From assembly GCA_963677415.2 (NCBI GenBank), contig CAXXFJ010000017.1, positions 1-64,000 of the forward strand: a DNA stretch of 64,000 nucleotides, read 5' to 3'. How positions within the stretch are numbered: the first letter of the stretch is position 1; each line of letters starts with the position of its first letter. Below are positions 53,719 to 62,396 of the stretch, piece after piece. Position numbers and translations under genes: made by a program. The notes beneath the pieces are model-generated. The model worked only from the letters and a program-made list of their open reading frames with translations, had not been told where the DNA came from and did no database searches. Source of the DNA: JAQUTK01 sp963677415 (lineage in GTDB: Bacteria; Bacteroidota; Bacteroidia; Bacteroidales; JAQUTK01).

Positions 53719-55470
53719 ATGAAGCACGCTCTTCTTATTTTAGCTCATAACAATCCAACTCATTTGATGGAGATTGTCCGTTTCTTTCAGGAAGAGTTTT
53801 ACATCTATATTCATTACGATACAAAAGGTACCATTGCTCCGGAAGAGGTTACAGCTTTGCGCGCGATGAGAAATGTTCGCTTGGTTGCTTCCCGTTATTC
53901 CATCAATTGGGGAGGATATAATGTACTGAAGGGCGTGATTTATCTGATGCGAATGGCTGCAAAAGAAGGTTTGGCTGATTATTATCATCTGATTAGCGGT
54001 CAAGACTTTCCGACGAAAAGTCCGGAGGAGTTCAAAGTTTTTTTTGAACAACATAAAGGGACCGAGTTCCTGGATTATTTTTCTCTCCCTTACAAAGGAT
54101 GGACCAATGGAGGATTGGACCGTTTGACAACCTATCATTTCTTTGACTATTGTAATTGTAAGGTGATTGGAAAATGGACTCCCCTTTTTAATAAATTGTA
54201 TTGCTGGCAAAGTCGTTATCATATTACCAGGAAGCTTCCTCTAAAACGATATCCTGTTCTCTATGGAGGTTACTGTTGGTGGTCTTTGACAAGAGAGTGT
54301 GTGCAATACGTTGTTGATGAGACAAATCGTCATCCTTATTTGTTACGGCGGTTGCGTTTTACTTTTGCTCCCGATGAACTATATGTGCAAACAATACTGC
54401 TCTACTCTCCATTCAGAGCTAAGATAGAAAAAGACAATCTTCGTTATATAGATTGGAACTTTAGGAACGGTAATTATCCTGCAAATCTGGATGAAACAGA
54501 TTACCCGAAAATTAATGCATCCAACAAAATCTTTGCCCGCAAGATTAAATATCCTATTTCCGACAGTTTGATGGAGATATTGAGGAATAGACAAAGTCCT
54601 GAGATGCAAACAGAAGAACTTCCCATCAGTGTGATCTTGATATTTTGTAATGCAGCAGCGAGTTTAATAGAGTCAGTTGACTCTATTCTAAATCAGAGCT
54701 TTTGTGATTTTGAATTGATATTAATTGATGATGGATCAACGGACGAAGGACTTTCTGTTGCGAGAAGTTATTCGGATCCCCGTATCCGTATTATTGAGAA
54801 CAAACACAATCGTATTGATTCTTTAAATCTGGGAATACAGGCTGCCCGGGGTAAATATATTACTCAATTGGATGCGAATGATAGAATGACTTTTGAACGT
54901 CTTTCCAAGCAGTATCAGTTTATGGAGCTGCATCCTGAGATCGATGTATGTGGTGCTTGGTTCCAGATCTTTGGTAATGAAATAAAGACTACCCTTCAAG
55001 AGTTGCCACAAAAAAACGATGAAATACTGCTTTCACTCATTCGTGAAAAGAATCCGATGGGACATTCCACAGCACTCTTCAGACGTGATTTTTTATTAAA
55101 AAATCAAATTCAGTATGATTCAGATGCTTTATACGCTGAAGACATTCAACTATGGGTTGATATTATTAAAGCAGGTGGAATACTAGAAAATCTTCCTTAC
55201 TGTCTTCATGAATGCAGGCAATCCAATCCTTCGGACCTTTCGATGCAAAACGCACAATTGGAAACTGCTTATCGTATCTATTTTGATTTCCTTGAATATG
55301 TGATGAATCAATTGGGAGAGCAAAATGAGAAGCTCTGGGAAGTAATGGAACAAATGATCGTGTTGCTCAATGATGGAATAATCCCATTTAATGCTTTGAG
55401 AGATTTCGTGTCTGAGACTTATATTGATTCTCTCTCCCATAAGAATGCTGATTTGGAGGAAGTTGTATGA
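53719..55470 (+). CDS. Glycosyltransferase fusion: GT14-like + GT2 (paralogue)
   Basis: A 583-residue paralogue of the gene at 32594. The GT14-like half reads HALLILAHNNPTHLMEIV...YHLISGQDFPTKS...FAPDELYVQTILL. The GT2 half keeps IDDGSTDEG but has DANDRM where the other copy has DSDDRM, and its strand-1 region (ISVILIFCNAAASL) is less canonical. The GT2 half may thus be weakened. Its stop overlaps the start of the GT4 gene by four bases, so translation is coupled. Confidence 0.87.
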   Translation: MKHALLILAHNNPTHLMEIVRFFQEEFYIYIHYDTKGTIAPEEVTALRAMRNVRLVASRYSINWGGYNVLKGVIYLMRMAAKEGLADYYHLISGQDFPTKSPEEFKVFFEQHKGTEFLDYFSLPYKGWTNGGLDRLTTYHFFDYCNCKVIGKWTPLFNKLYCWQSRYHITRKLPLKRYPVLYGGYCWWSLTRECVQYVVDETNRHPYLLRRLRFTFAPDELYVQTILLYSPFRAKIEKDNLRYIDWNFRNGNYPANLDETDYPKINASNKIFARKIKYPISDSLMEILRNRQSPEMQTEELPISVILIFCNAAASLIESVDSILNQSFCDFELILIDDGSTDEGLSVARSYSDPRIRIIENKHNRIDSLNLGIQAARGKYITQLDANDRMTFERLSKQYQFMELHPEIDVCGAWFQIFGNEIKTTLQELPQKNDEILLSLIREKNPMGHSTALFRRDFLLKNQIQYDSDALYAEDIQLWVDIIKAGGILENLPYCLHECRQSNPSDLSMQNAQLETAYRIYFDFLEYVMNQLGEQNEKLWEVMEQMIVLLNDGIIPFNALRDFVSETYIDSLSHKNADLEEVV

Positions 55471-56717
55471 GAATCTATATCCTATCGGATCAAAACAGCA
55501 GAGCCGGCATGTATGGTATCGGTACGTATGTCCGATCTTTATGTGAGTGCGCGTCGTATTGCGGTTTTCCATACAGTATTGTTCATCTTGCGTCGGAGTA
55601 TATAGAGCCAGCTTTCGAAGAAGACGAATCCGGGGTACAACATTTTTTCTTCCCCGGGATAGAAGACATGAAACTGACTCCGATCTATTATATAAGCTTA
55701 GTGTACACGCTTCGTGATCTGACTCCTGATAAGGAAGAACGGGCTTTGTTTCATTTGAACAATCATATCCAGTTAGAAATGATTCAGGCACTTAGAGACT
55801 GTTTCCCTCATTGTGTAATACTTTATTCCATTCATTATTTCAACTGGATCTTTTCTTTGTCCGGAAGTACAAATTACTTAATCGATATACTGACAGGAAA
55901 TGACACAGCATGGAATGCTCGCTTTGCCCAATGTATCAGAAGTGATTTTCATCAGGAGAAGAGACTCTTTAGGGAGGTCGATCAGGTACTTTGTTTAAGT
56001 AATTTTGCCTATGATCTGGTAACTACACTATCCGGGATAGCACCCATCCGATTGTCTTTGGTTTACAATGGATTGAAAGATGAGCGTAAAGTCTATTCTT
56101 TAGAAGATACTCAAAGCATTAGAAGAAAATATAATTTGTCGGCATCTGAAAAGATTGTTCTTTTTGCAGGTCGTTTGGATGAACTAAAAGGTGTGTCACA
56201 TATAATTAAAGCATATATAGAATTAAAGAAAGAATATGCGGATTGTCGTTTGGTGATGGTTGGTGATGGTGATTTTTCCCGTTATCTTGAGATTGCTAAA
56301 GAGGCGTGTGGCAAAATTCTTTTTACCGGCAGGCTTACCAAAGATATGTTGTATGAGTTATACTCGATAGCAGATGTGGGAGTGATGCAGTCATTTCATG
56401 AACAATGCAGCTATGTTGGCATTGAGATGATGATGCACGGTCTTCCGATAATCGGAACGAACTCAACAGGACTTGATGAGATGATACTGGAGGGAGAGAC
56501 CGGATTGAAGCTTCCGGTGATAGAACATGGCAATCGGGCGGATGTAGATATTGCTCTTCTGAAAGATAAAATGTTATTTTTACTTCAGAATAAGACCTTG
56601 CGCGAGGAAATGAGCCGGAAAGCCAGACATCGTTATGAAATTTATTATTCTGATGAAGTGATGGCAAGAGAAATGATGAGTGTGTATACAAATATGGGAA
56701 ATATATTAAATCAATAA
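55467..56717 (+). CDS. GT4 glycosyltransferase of the GG-Bacteroidales peptide system (paralogue)
   Basis: A 416-residue paralogue of 37799: RIYILSDQNSRAGMYGIGTYV, LFAGRLDELKGVSHIIKAY, and EQCSYVGIEMMMHGLPIIGTNSTGLDEMI. Its DNA is much less AT-rich than the other copy's. It is coupled to the preceding fusion by an ATGA overlap and followed within 8 bases by a propeller gene. Confidence 0.87.
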   Translation: MRIYILSDQNSRAGMYGIGTYVRSLCECASYCGFPYSIVHLASEYIEPAFEEDESGVQHFFFPGIEDMKLTPIYYISLVYTLRDLTPDKEERALFHLNNHIQLEMIQALRDCFPHCVILYSIHYFNWIFSLSGSTNYLIDILTGNDTAWNARFAQCIRSDFHQEKRLFREVDQVLCLSNFAYDLVTTLSGIAPIRLSLVYNGLKDERKVYSLEDTQSIRRKYNLSASEKIVLFAGRLDELKGVSHIIKAYIELKKEYADCRLVMVGDGDFSRYLEIAKEACGKILFTGRLTKDMLYELYSIADVGVMQSFHEQCSYVGIEMMMHGLPIIGTNSTGLDEMILEGETGLKLPVIEHGNRADVDIALLKDKMLFLLQNKTLREEMSRKARHRYEIYYSDEVMAREMMSVYTNMGNILNQ

Positions 56718-56724
56718 TTTTCAC

Positions 56725-58044
56725 ATGACAAACAAAATAAAGATCTGTATAGTGTGTGTTGCAACCTTCCTGTTATTACAGGTAATGATTGTATCATGTC
56801 AGATGAAGAAAAGTAATAAGGATTCATCGGGGGAAGATACTGTTTTTGTCTTCTCAACCCCCAAGGTTCTGGATATGGAAAACTGTATAGATGCTCATTT
56901 TGAACTTCATCCCGACGAATTGATTTTGAAGGATTCAACAGGGCTCCTTTCTCTTTCTGATATTGCCGATGATGTGGAATATGTGCTGCTAAAAACGAGC
57001 AATGTGAAGGAGGATTTTTTTTTTGGTTCTCCTTATGAGGTTTTTATAGCTCAAGACTATATCTTTGTACAGTTATTGGAGAGCGTCATTCAGTATGATC
57101 GGCAGGGAAATTTGATTCGTACAATAGGGCGACAGGGATCCGGTCCGGGGGAATATACTGGGGTAAATGAAATGGCTGTGGATGAACAGCAGCAAAGAAT
57201 TTTTGTGACTAATAGTGGCAAAATCAATGTATATGACTTTACAGGAAAATTTTTTCGTACGATAAAAGCGGATTGTGACGGCAAGATTATGCCTTTGGAT
57301 AGTACTCATATTGCTGCTGAAGTGATAAACTGGTGGTATGATACGAAAGAGCGTCTGGTGATCTTGAACGATAGTGGAAAAGTAGAGAAGAGTTTCCCCC
57401 GTCCACGACTCTTTAAACATACAAATATGGCAAAGAGTACCTTAGGGGATGGCAGAGTGCCCCGCTTATTAAGATTCGGGGAAGTCGTCTATTTCAACGA
57501 ACGATATAATGATACCATTTTTGAAATAAAAAACAATGAGCTTCAGATGCGTTATTTTATGGACTGGGGCAAGTATGCACTTAAAATGGAATATTTTTAT
57601 GAGCTGGAAAAGTACGGACCGAAGTTCAAGGATTGTCTATGGATCCGTCAGTTCGAATCTGATCGCTATGCGGTGATGCCTGCCTGTCGTTTCGCTTTAA
57701 CCCTTGTCTATGACAAGAAAACCGATCAGCTTCGCGCCGCTTTTCCTCCCAGTTACAAGATAAAAGGCGATTCACTTTTCAAGGATCTTTTCGGTCATGT
57801 GAGAAGGGGCTTTTATAATGACATTGACGGCGGACTGGTGCAAGATGTGCGTGAAATATCTCTCGACAGCAAATATATCGTGTCTTACTATCCCGCTTCT
57901 GATGTGAAAGATTTTCTGGATGAGACCGGTTATCAAGAGCATGTGCTTTATCCTGATAAGCAGAAAAAACTGAAAGCATTGATTGAAAGTATCGATGAAG
58001 AGAAACATAATCTTCTGATTATGATGTCAAAATTAAAACAGTAG
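56725..58044 (+). CDS. Six-bladed beta-propeller lipoprotein
   Basis: A 439-residue protein with a lipoprotein-type signal (CVATFLLLQVMIVSC) and the blade signature IGRQGSGPGEY. Same family as 34396 and 59944. Tight spacing (7 bases) puts it in the glycosyltransferase operon. Molecular role unknown; a surface or periplasmic accessory is inferred. Confidence 0.82.
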   Translation: MTNKIKICIVCVATFLLLQVMIVSCQMKKSNKDSSGEDTVFVFSTPKVLDMENCIDAHFELHPDELILKDSTGLLSLSDIADDVEYVLLKTSNVKEDFFFGSPYEVFIAQDYIFVQLLESVIQYDRQGNLIRTIGRQGSGPGEYTGVNEMAVDEQQQRIFVTNSGKINVYDFTGKFFRTIKADCDGKIMPLDSTHIAAEVINWWYDTKERLVILNDSGKVEKSFPRPRLFKHTNMAKSTLGDGRVPRLLRFGEVVYFNERYNDTIFEIKNNELQMRYFMDWGKYALKMEYFYELEKYGPKFKDCLWIRQFESDRYAVMPACRFALTLVYDKKTDQLRAAFPPSYKIKGDSLFKDLFGHVRRGFYNDIDGGLVQDVREISLDSKYIVSYYPASDVKDFLDETGYQEHVLYPDKQKKLKALIESIDEEKHNLLIMMSKLKQ

Positions 58045-58070
58045 GAGAGTTATTCCAATACAGCACATTC

Positions 58071-59717
58071 ATGAAAGTAAAAGTATGCCTCCTCTTTATT
58101 ATTCTCAGTTTTACTGCATTTAGTTGTACGAACGAGCGTGAGTTACTCCAAAAAGCAGAATCTTCTCCAGATAGTGTTTCATACTATTTGAAACAGATAA
58201 ATCATCCTTATCGTCTTACTATTCATGATAAGGGTATCTATAATTATTTGCTTTATGGAGAAATAGTCAATAATAGAGGAATAGGTCCGGATTCGCTGCT
58301 CGAAATCAGTGAAGCCTGTTTCATGCAATCCGGTGACACTTCAAGGTGGAGAAGTATCCAAGTCAGTAAGGCGATTAATATGTTACAACACAAACAATAT
58401 GACAGATTACTTTACTTTGCGGATTCTTTACTGATACTAAAATGCACTGATGATTCTCTGTGTTTCCGATTACAAATCAACAAAGCATCTGTCTATGACA
58501 GACAAGCTAAGCCAGATGAACAACTATTTTGTTATGACCAGGCTTTAGGTATTGCGTTAAGAGTGAAAGATACCAACTGGATGATTGAGTCTATACCGAT
58601 GAAGATAAATGCGTTGGTGAAATATGATCGCAAACAGGAAGCTATCGCATTGTGTGATGAGTTTGATAAGATTTTACTAGATACCCCGGATGATTATAGT
58701 GTAAAGAAGTATAACAGAATCATGTGTGATAAACTTTTTCTGGAGTTGGGTGATACGATAGGAGCCATCAAATTCATGGATTCGATCAAGAAATATCGGC
58801 GAAGTCGGTATGATATTCCTTATGAACTTTTGGCACGTGGTGATATATGGTTATCCTTGCATCGTCCTGATTCTGCCCGATATTATTACCTTCAGGCAGC
58901 AGAAGGCTCTTCATACTATATATCGGAAGTGGCATATCAGCGTCTGTATGAGTTGATTAATTTAGTTGAGTATCCCGGAGAGATCTATTATCAGAAAAAG
59001 AAGCAGAAGGACATGCTTGAGTATATTACGGATAATTATAAATATAACGAGAGGCTTAAAGACTTCAGACAGCTTCAGTTGACTAATGAACTCAATGTAC
59101 TACGTCTGAAGCAAAAAACAACAGAAGTTGTCATTCTTGTTGTTTTACTAGTGATTCTTTCAGTCGTCCTGATAGTGTTCATCTTTTATCAACGTGAAAA
59201 ACGGAAAAGACAGTTGGAAAAGACACATTATCAGGAAGAACTTCAGGGGTTGGAAGCGGAACGGATCAAACAGGAGCATCGAGCGTTAGTAAATGAGAAA
59301 GAACTCTCACAGCTTCGTGCTACTGAAATGGAACATGCAAAAATTGCAGGCGAACTTCGTGAAATGCTTCTTCGAAACATTCCTCTCATTCTGAAAATAT
59401 CAAAACAACATGATAATTTGGATCATGAGCAACAAAAGATTGTGATTTCCGATAAGGAGTGGGCTCAAATTATTCAAAGTGTGAACAAAGGGTTTGATAA
59501 TTTTACAGGACGCCTAAAAGCTGCATATCCCACCTTGACTGAAAATGATATTCGTTTTTGTTGTCTGTTGAAGATTCATGTTGGGATAGAAGATCTTTCC
59601 AATATTTATTGTGTAACTACAGCTGCAATTATCAAGAAGAAATACCGGATAAAGAAAGATCGATTTGGCATTGTTGATGATATTAAATCACTTGATCAGA
59701 TATTGCACACGTTTTGA
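58071..59717 (+). CDS. TPR membrane protein with C-terminal HTH-like region
   Basis: A 548-residue protein with a lipoprotein-like N-terminus (LFIILSFTAFSC), TPR helices (about 30-320), a membrane segment (VVILVVLLVILSVVLIVFIFY, about 350-370), a coiled coil, and a C-terminal segment (LTENDIRFCCLLKIHVGIEDLSNIY...IIKKKYRIKKDRFGI) shaped like the LuxR-type helix-turn-helix of Bacteroidales TPR regulators. It would sense outside the membrane and act on DNA inside. As the last gene of the operon (26 bases after the propeller gene) it is a candidate regulator of the locus. Confidence 0.78.
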   Translation: MKVKVCLLFIILSFTAFSCTNERELLQKAESSPDSVSYYLKQINHPYRLTIHDKGIYNYLLYGEIVNNRGIGPDSLLEISEACFMQSGDTSRWRSIQVSKAINMLQHKQYDRLLYFADSLLILKCTDDSLCFRLQINKASVYDRQAKPDEQLFCYDQALGIALRVKDTNWMIESIPMKINALVKYDRKQEAIALCDEFDKILLDTPDDYSVKKYNRIMCDKLFLELGDTIGAIKFMDSIKKYRRSRYDIPYELLARGDIWLSLHRPDSARYYYLQAAEGSSYYISEVAYQRLYELINLVEYPGEIYYQKKKQKDMLEYITDNYKYNERLKDFRQLQLTNELNVLRLKQKTTEVVILVVLLVILSVVLIVFIFYQREKRKRQLEKTHYQEELQGLEAERIKQEHRALVNEKELSQLRATEMEHAKIAGELREMLLRNIPLILKISKQHDNLDHEQQKIVISDKEWAQIIQSVNKGFDNFTGRLKAAYPTLTENDIRFCCLLKIHVGIEDLSNIYCVTTAAIIKKKYRIKKDRFGIVDDIKSLDQILHTF

Positions 59718-59877
59718 TTTCTCTGTTAATTATTGTTTTATACCTGCGTTTTTAATTGGTTTTCTCTCTTTCTCCAAAAAGTGTCCACTTGGTGATTTTC
59801 TTATTTCTAGTTTAACTTATTGTTAAACAGTAAAATAGATGCTTTTTTAGGAGCTAAAGATGTCCACCCTATTTTTA

Positions 59878-59907
59878 TTGTCATTCCAATAAAGCCCCTT
59901 ATCTTTG
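59878..59907 (+). promoter_or_regulatory. Promoter of the third propeller gene
   Basis: TTG (59878-59880), 19-base spacer, TATCTTTG (59900-59907), 36 bases before the start. Confidence 0.65.
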
Positions 59908-59943
59908 TTCCGGAATTTATTGTTAACTTCAACAAAAAAGAAA

Positions 59944-61137
59944 ATGGAAAAGAAATTGGTAGGAATGATCTGTTTGGCAGTATGTCTGTCTGCTTCTCAG
60001 TATCAGGCAATCGGAGGTTCTTTACTGGACAAAAAGCAAGTAGTGGCAAAGAAGATTGCTTCGACAAAAGGCACATTGATTTCGTGTAATCCGAAGTTAA
60101 TGAAAGATACTATTAAGTTTCCTCTTAGTGAACTTATCGACGGATTGGAAGTGATTCATCTTGATAATGCAGATGCGGCATTGGTTGGGGGATGGGTACG
60201 GACAACGATTGGCGATAAGTACATATTAGTGAGCAATAACAAACAAGTACCTTTTAAACTCTTTGATCGGACCGGCAAATTTGTCGCAAAAATAGGTAGT
60301 TATGGGCAAGGCCCGGGAGAGTACTTAAACACTTATTTTGAACAACTGGATGAGAAGAATAATCGCATTTATATCTTACCTTGGAATGCGCGTCAGCTTC
60401 TTGTGTACGATCTGAAAGGCAGGAATTACCCTTCTATCCCGTTGGCAATGGATATCCCCAAAGGTGCTTTTCGTGTTGATGCGGCCCAATCGCTGATTAC
60501 GGTTACTGCGCTTCCATTTGAAGGTCTTCCTGCATTTGTTTTTCAACAAGACTTTAAGGGGAAAATGGTAAAATCGGTCAAGCCTGCACACTTGGCAATC
60601 CCTAGAGATTATAGCGATGAGGTGCAGATGGGGCAGAATACGGCTGATTATGATGTCAATATCTTGAGATGGAAAAGGAAAGCAGATACCTTATTCCATT
60701 ATAATTTAAAAGCCAATCGCCTGGAGCCACGCTTTTCTTTTGAGTTGAAACTGGAAGGATCTGCTTATCTTGGTTATACAGAACTGCCTCAGTTCTTTCT
60801 CGGTTCTTTTTCATTTATGAAACAAGTAACAGAGAATACTTCTCAAGGGACTGAACCTGCCGCATTTGTAGTTAATAAAGAGACGCTCAGAGGTTCTTAT
60901 GTGGAATACATCGATGACTTTTTGGGTGGCTTTTCATTGGGCAAATGGACACCTTCCTTTCGCAATGGATACTATATTGCAAATACTGATCCAATGGACT
61001 TAAAGGAGAAACTGGAAGATATTTTGGTCAAGAATTCGAAGATGGATCCAAAGGTGCGTCAAAGGGTACAGACATTGAGTAAATCATTGAATCAAAATGA
61101 TAATAATGTACTCTTGGTCGGAAAAGTGAAACGATAA
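59944..61137 (+). CDS. Six-bladed beta-propeller exported protein
   Basis: A 397-residue protein from ATG 59944 (MEKKLVGMICLAVCLSAS, a signal peptide). The frame opens 13 codons earlier, but that ATG is almost on the -7 box and would lack a leader. Blade signature IGSYGQGPGEY. No lipobox Cys is clear, so it may be periplasmic rather than lipidated. It has its own promoter and a hairpin after the stop. Confidence 0.8.
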   Translation: MEKKLVGMICLAVCLSASQYQAIGGSLLDKKQVVAKKIASTKGTLISCNPKLMKDTIKFPLSELIDGLEVIHLDNADAALVGGWVRTTIGDKYILVSNNKQVPFKLFDRTGKFVAKIGSYGQGPGEYLNTYFEQLDEKNNRIYILPWNARQLLVYDLKGRNYPSIPLAMDIPKGAFRVDAAQSLITVTALPFEGLPAFVFQQDFKGKMVKSVKPAHLAIPRDYSDEVQMGQNTADYDVNILRWKRKADTLFHYNLKANRLEPRFSFELKLEGSAYLGYTELPQFFLGSFSFMKQVTENTSQGTEPAAFVVNKETLRGSYVEYIDDFLGGFSLGKWTPSFRNGYYIANTDPMDLKEKLEDILVKNSKMDPKVRQRVQTLSKSLNQNDNNVLLVGKVKR

Positions 61138-61140
61138 ATT

Positions 61141-61168
61141 AATGGCATCATTATACAATGATGCCATT
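61141..61168 (+). terminator. Hairpin after the third propeller gene
   Basis: A perfect 12-bp stem AATGGCATCATT/AATGATGCCATT with a 4-base loop, starting 3 bases past the stop. The T tail is weak, so termination efficiency is uncertain. Confidence 0.6.
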
Positions 61169-61304
61169 GATAAAATAATACTGTGGTTCATTAACATCTT
61201 ATTCTGTATTAATTTATTAGATTTGTGCTCAGTAGAATACTACGTTATTAATGTGAATAGATAGTTGTGAAAGCATGAGAAACAAAATTAGTAACATTTG
61301 AAAT

Positions 61305-62378
61305 ATGAGACATGTAAGGTACGATAAGTTTATGCTTCTTTTGCTCACTTTAGTGCTTTTTGCTTGTGATGGCAAGAAACAGGATGGAGTAAAGAAAGAG
61401 GAAAAAGTGGATGAACTTGCCTCAACCGGAATCCCTGAGGTGAAGGTGGAATTGCTTTCTATGGGGGGATTCAAGCAAGAGTTGCTGAGCACGGGTAAAC
61501 TGTATGCAAAGAGATCGGCTGATCTTTCATTCAAAGTGTCCGGTGAACTGTCGCGTGTGTATGTGAAGAACGGTGAACGCGTGACAAAGGGGACGGTATT
61601 GGCTGAACTGGATGCTTTTCGACTTAAAGTAGCGCGTGATCAGTCTGAAGACCGGTTGGCATCCGCAAAGCTTGTGTTTCAGGAACAGCTCATCAGTCGT
61701 GGTTATCCCCTTAAAGATTCTGCTAATGTACCTCAACAGACAATTGATGTGATCAATACCAAAAGTGGATACGAGCAGGCAAGACTCTCTTTCCTTTTAG
61801 CCGATAAAGATTGGAAAAGCGCAGTGTTGCGTGCTCCGATTGACGGTGTGGTAGCCAATCTTGATGCTAAGGAATATGATCAGGTGGGCAGTTCAGCAAC
61901 TTTTTGTTCGCTGCTTGATAATAACACTTTAGAGGCTCGTTTTACTGTTCTGGAGAGTGAACTTGGAATGATCAGGCAAGGCGATGAAGTACAGATTGCT
62001 CCATATTCTACACCAGGAGAACAGCTTCCCGGAAGAATCACAGAGATTAATCCGGTTGTGGATGATAACGGACAAGTACATTTGCGTGCCACAGTTACCA
62101 ATAATGGCAAGTTGTTTGATGGAATGAATACCCAGGTAAGTGTCTTTCGGATCATTCCTGATCAACTTGTTATCGCCAAGAGCGCTATTGTATTACGTAC
62201 AGGTCGTGAGGTGGTATTTACCTACCGGGGAGGAAAATCATTCTGGAATTATGTGAAGACAGGAGAAGAGAACGCGACAGAAAAAGTCGTGGTCAGTGGA
62301 TTGCAGTCTGGCGATTCGGTTATTGTGGAGGGTAACTTCAATCTGGCGCATGAGTCTGTTGTCACTGTCATTAAATGA
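61305..62378 (+). CDS. RND efflux periplasmic adaptor lipoprotein
   Basis: A 357-residue membrane fusion protein of an RND efflux pump. It has a lipobox (LTLVLFACDG), a barrel-sandwich lipoyl domain (VSGELSRVYVKNGERVTKGTVLAELD), an alpha hairpin, a second lipoyl half (APIDGVVANLDAKEYDQV) and the C-terminal barrel. The permease follows after 18 bases. A promoter-like TAGATTTG lies at 61218-61225. Substrate unknown; it could serve the peptide locus but looks like a generic pump. Confidence 0.92.
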   Translation: MRHVRYDKFMLLLLTLVLFACDGKKQDGVKKEEKVDELASTGIPEVKVELLSMGGFKQELLSTGKLYAKRSADLSFKVSGELSRVYVKNGERVTKGTVLAELDAFRLKVARDQSEDRLASAKLVFQEQLISRGYPLKDSANVPQQTIDVINTKSGYEQARLSFLLADKDWKSAVLRAPIDGVVANLDAKEYDQVGSSATFCSLLDNNTLEARFTVLESELGMIRQGDEVQIAPYSTPGEQLPGRITEINPVVDDNGQVHLRATVTNNGKLFDGMNTQVSVFRIIPDQLVIAKSAIVLRTGREVVFTYRGGKSFWNYVKTGEENATEKVVVSGLQSGDSVIVEGNFNLAHESVVTVIK

Positions 62379-62396
62379 GTTTTGTGAATCAATGCT

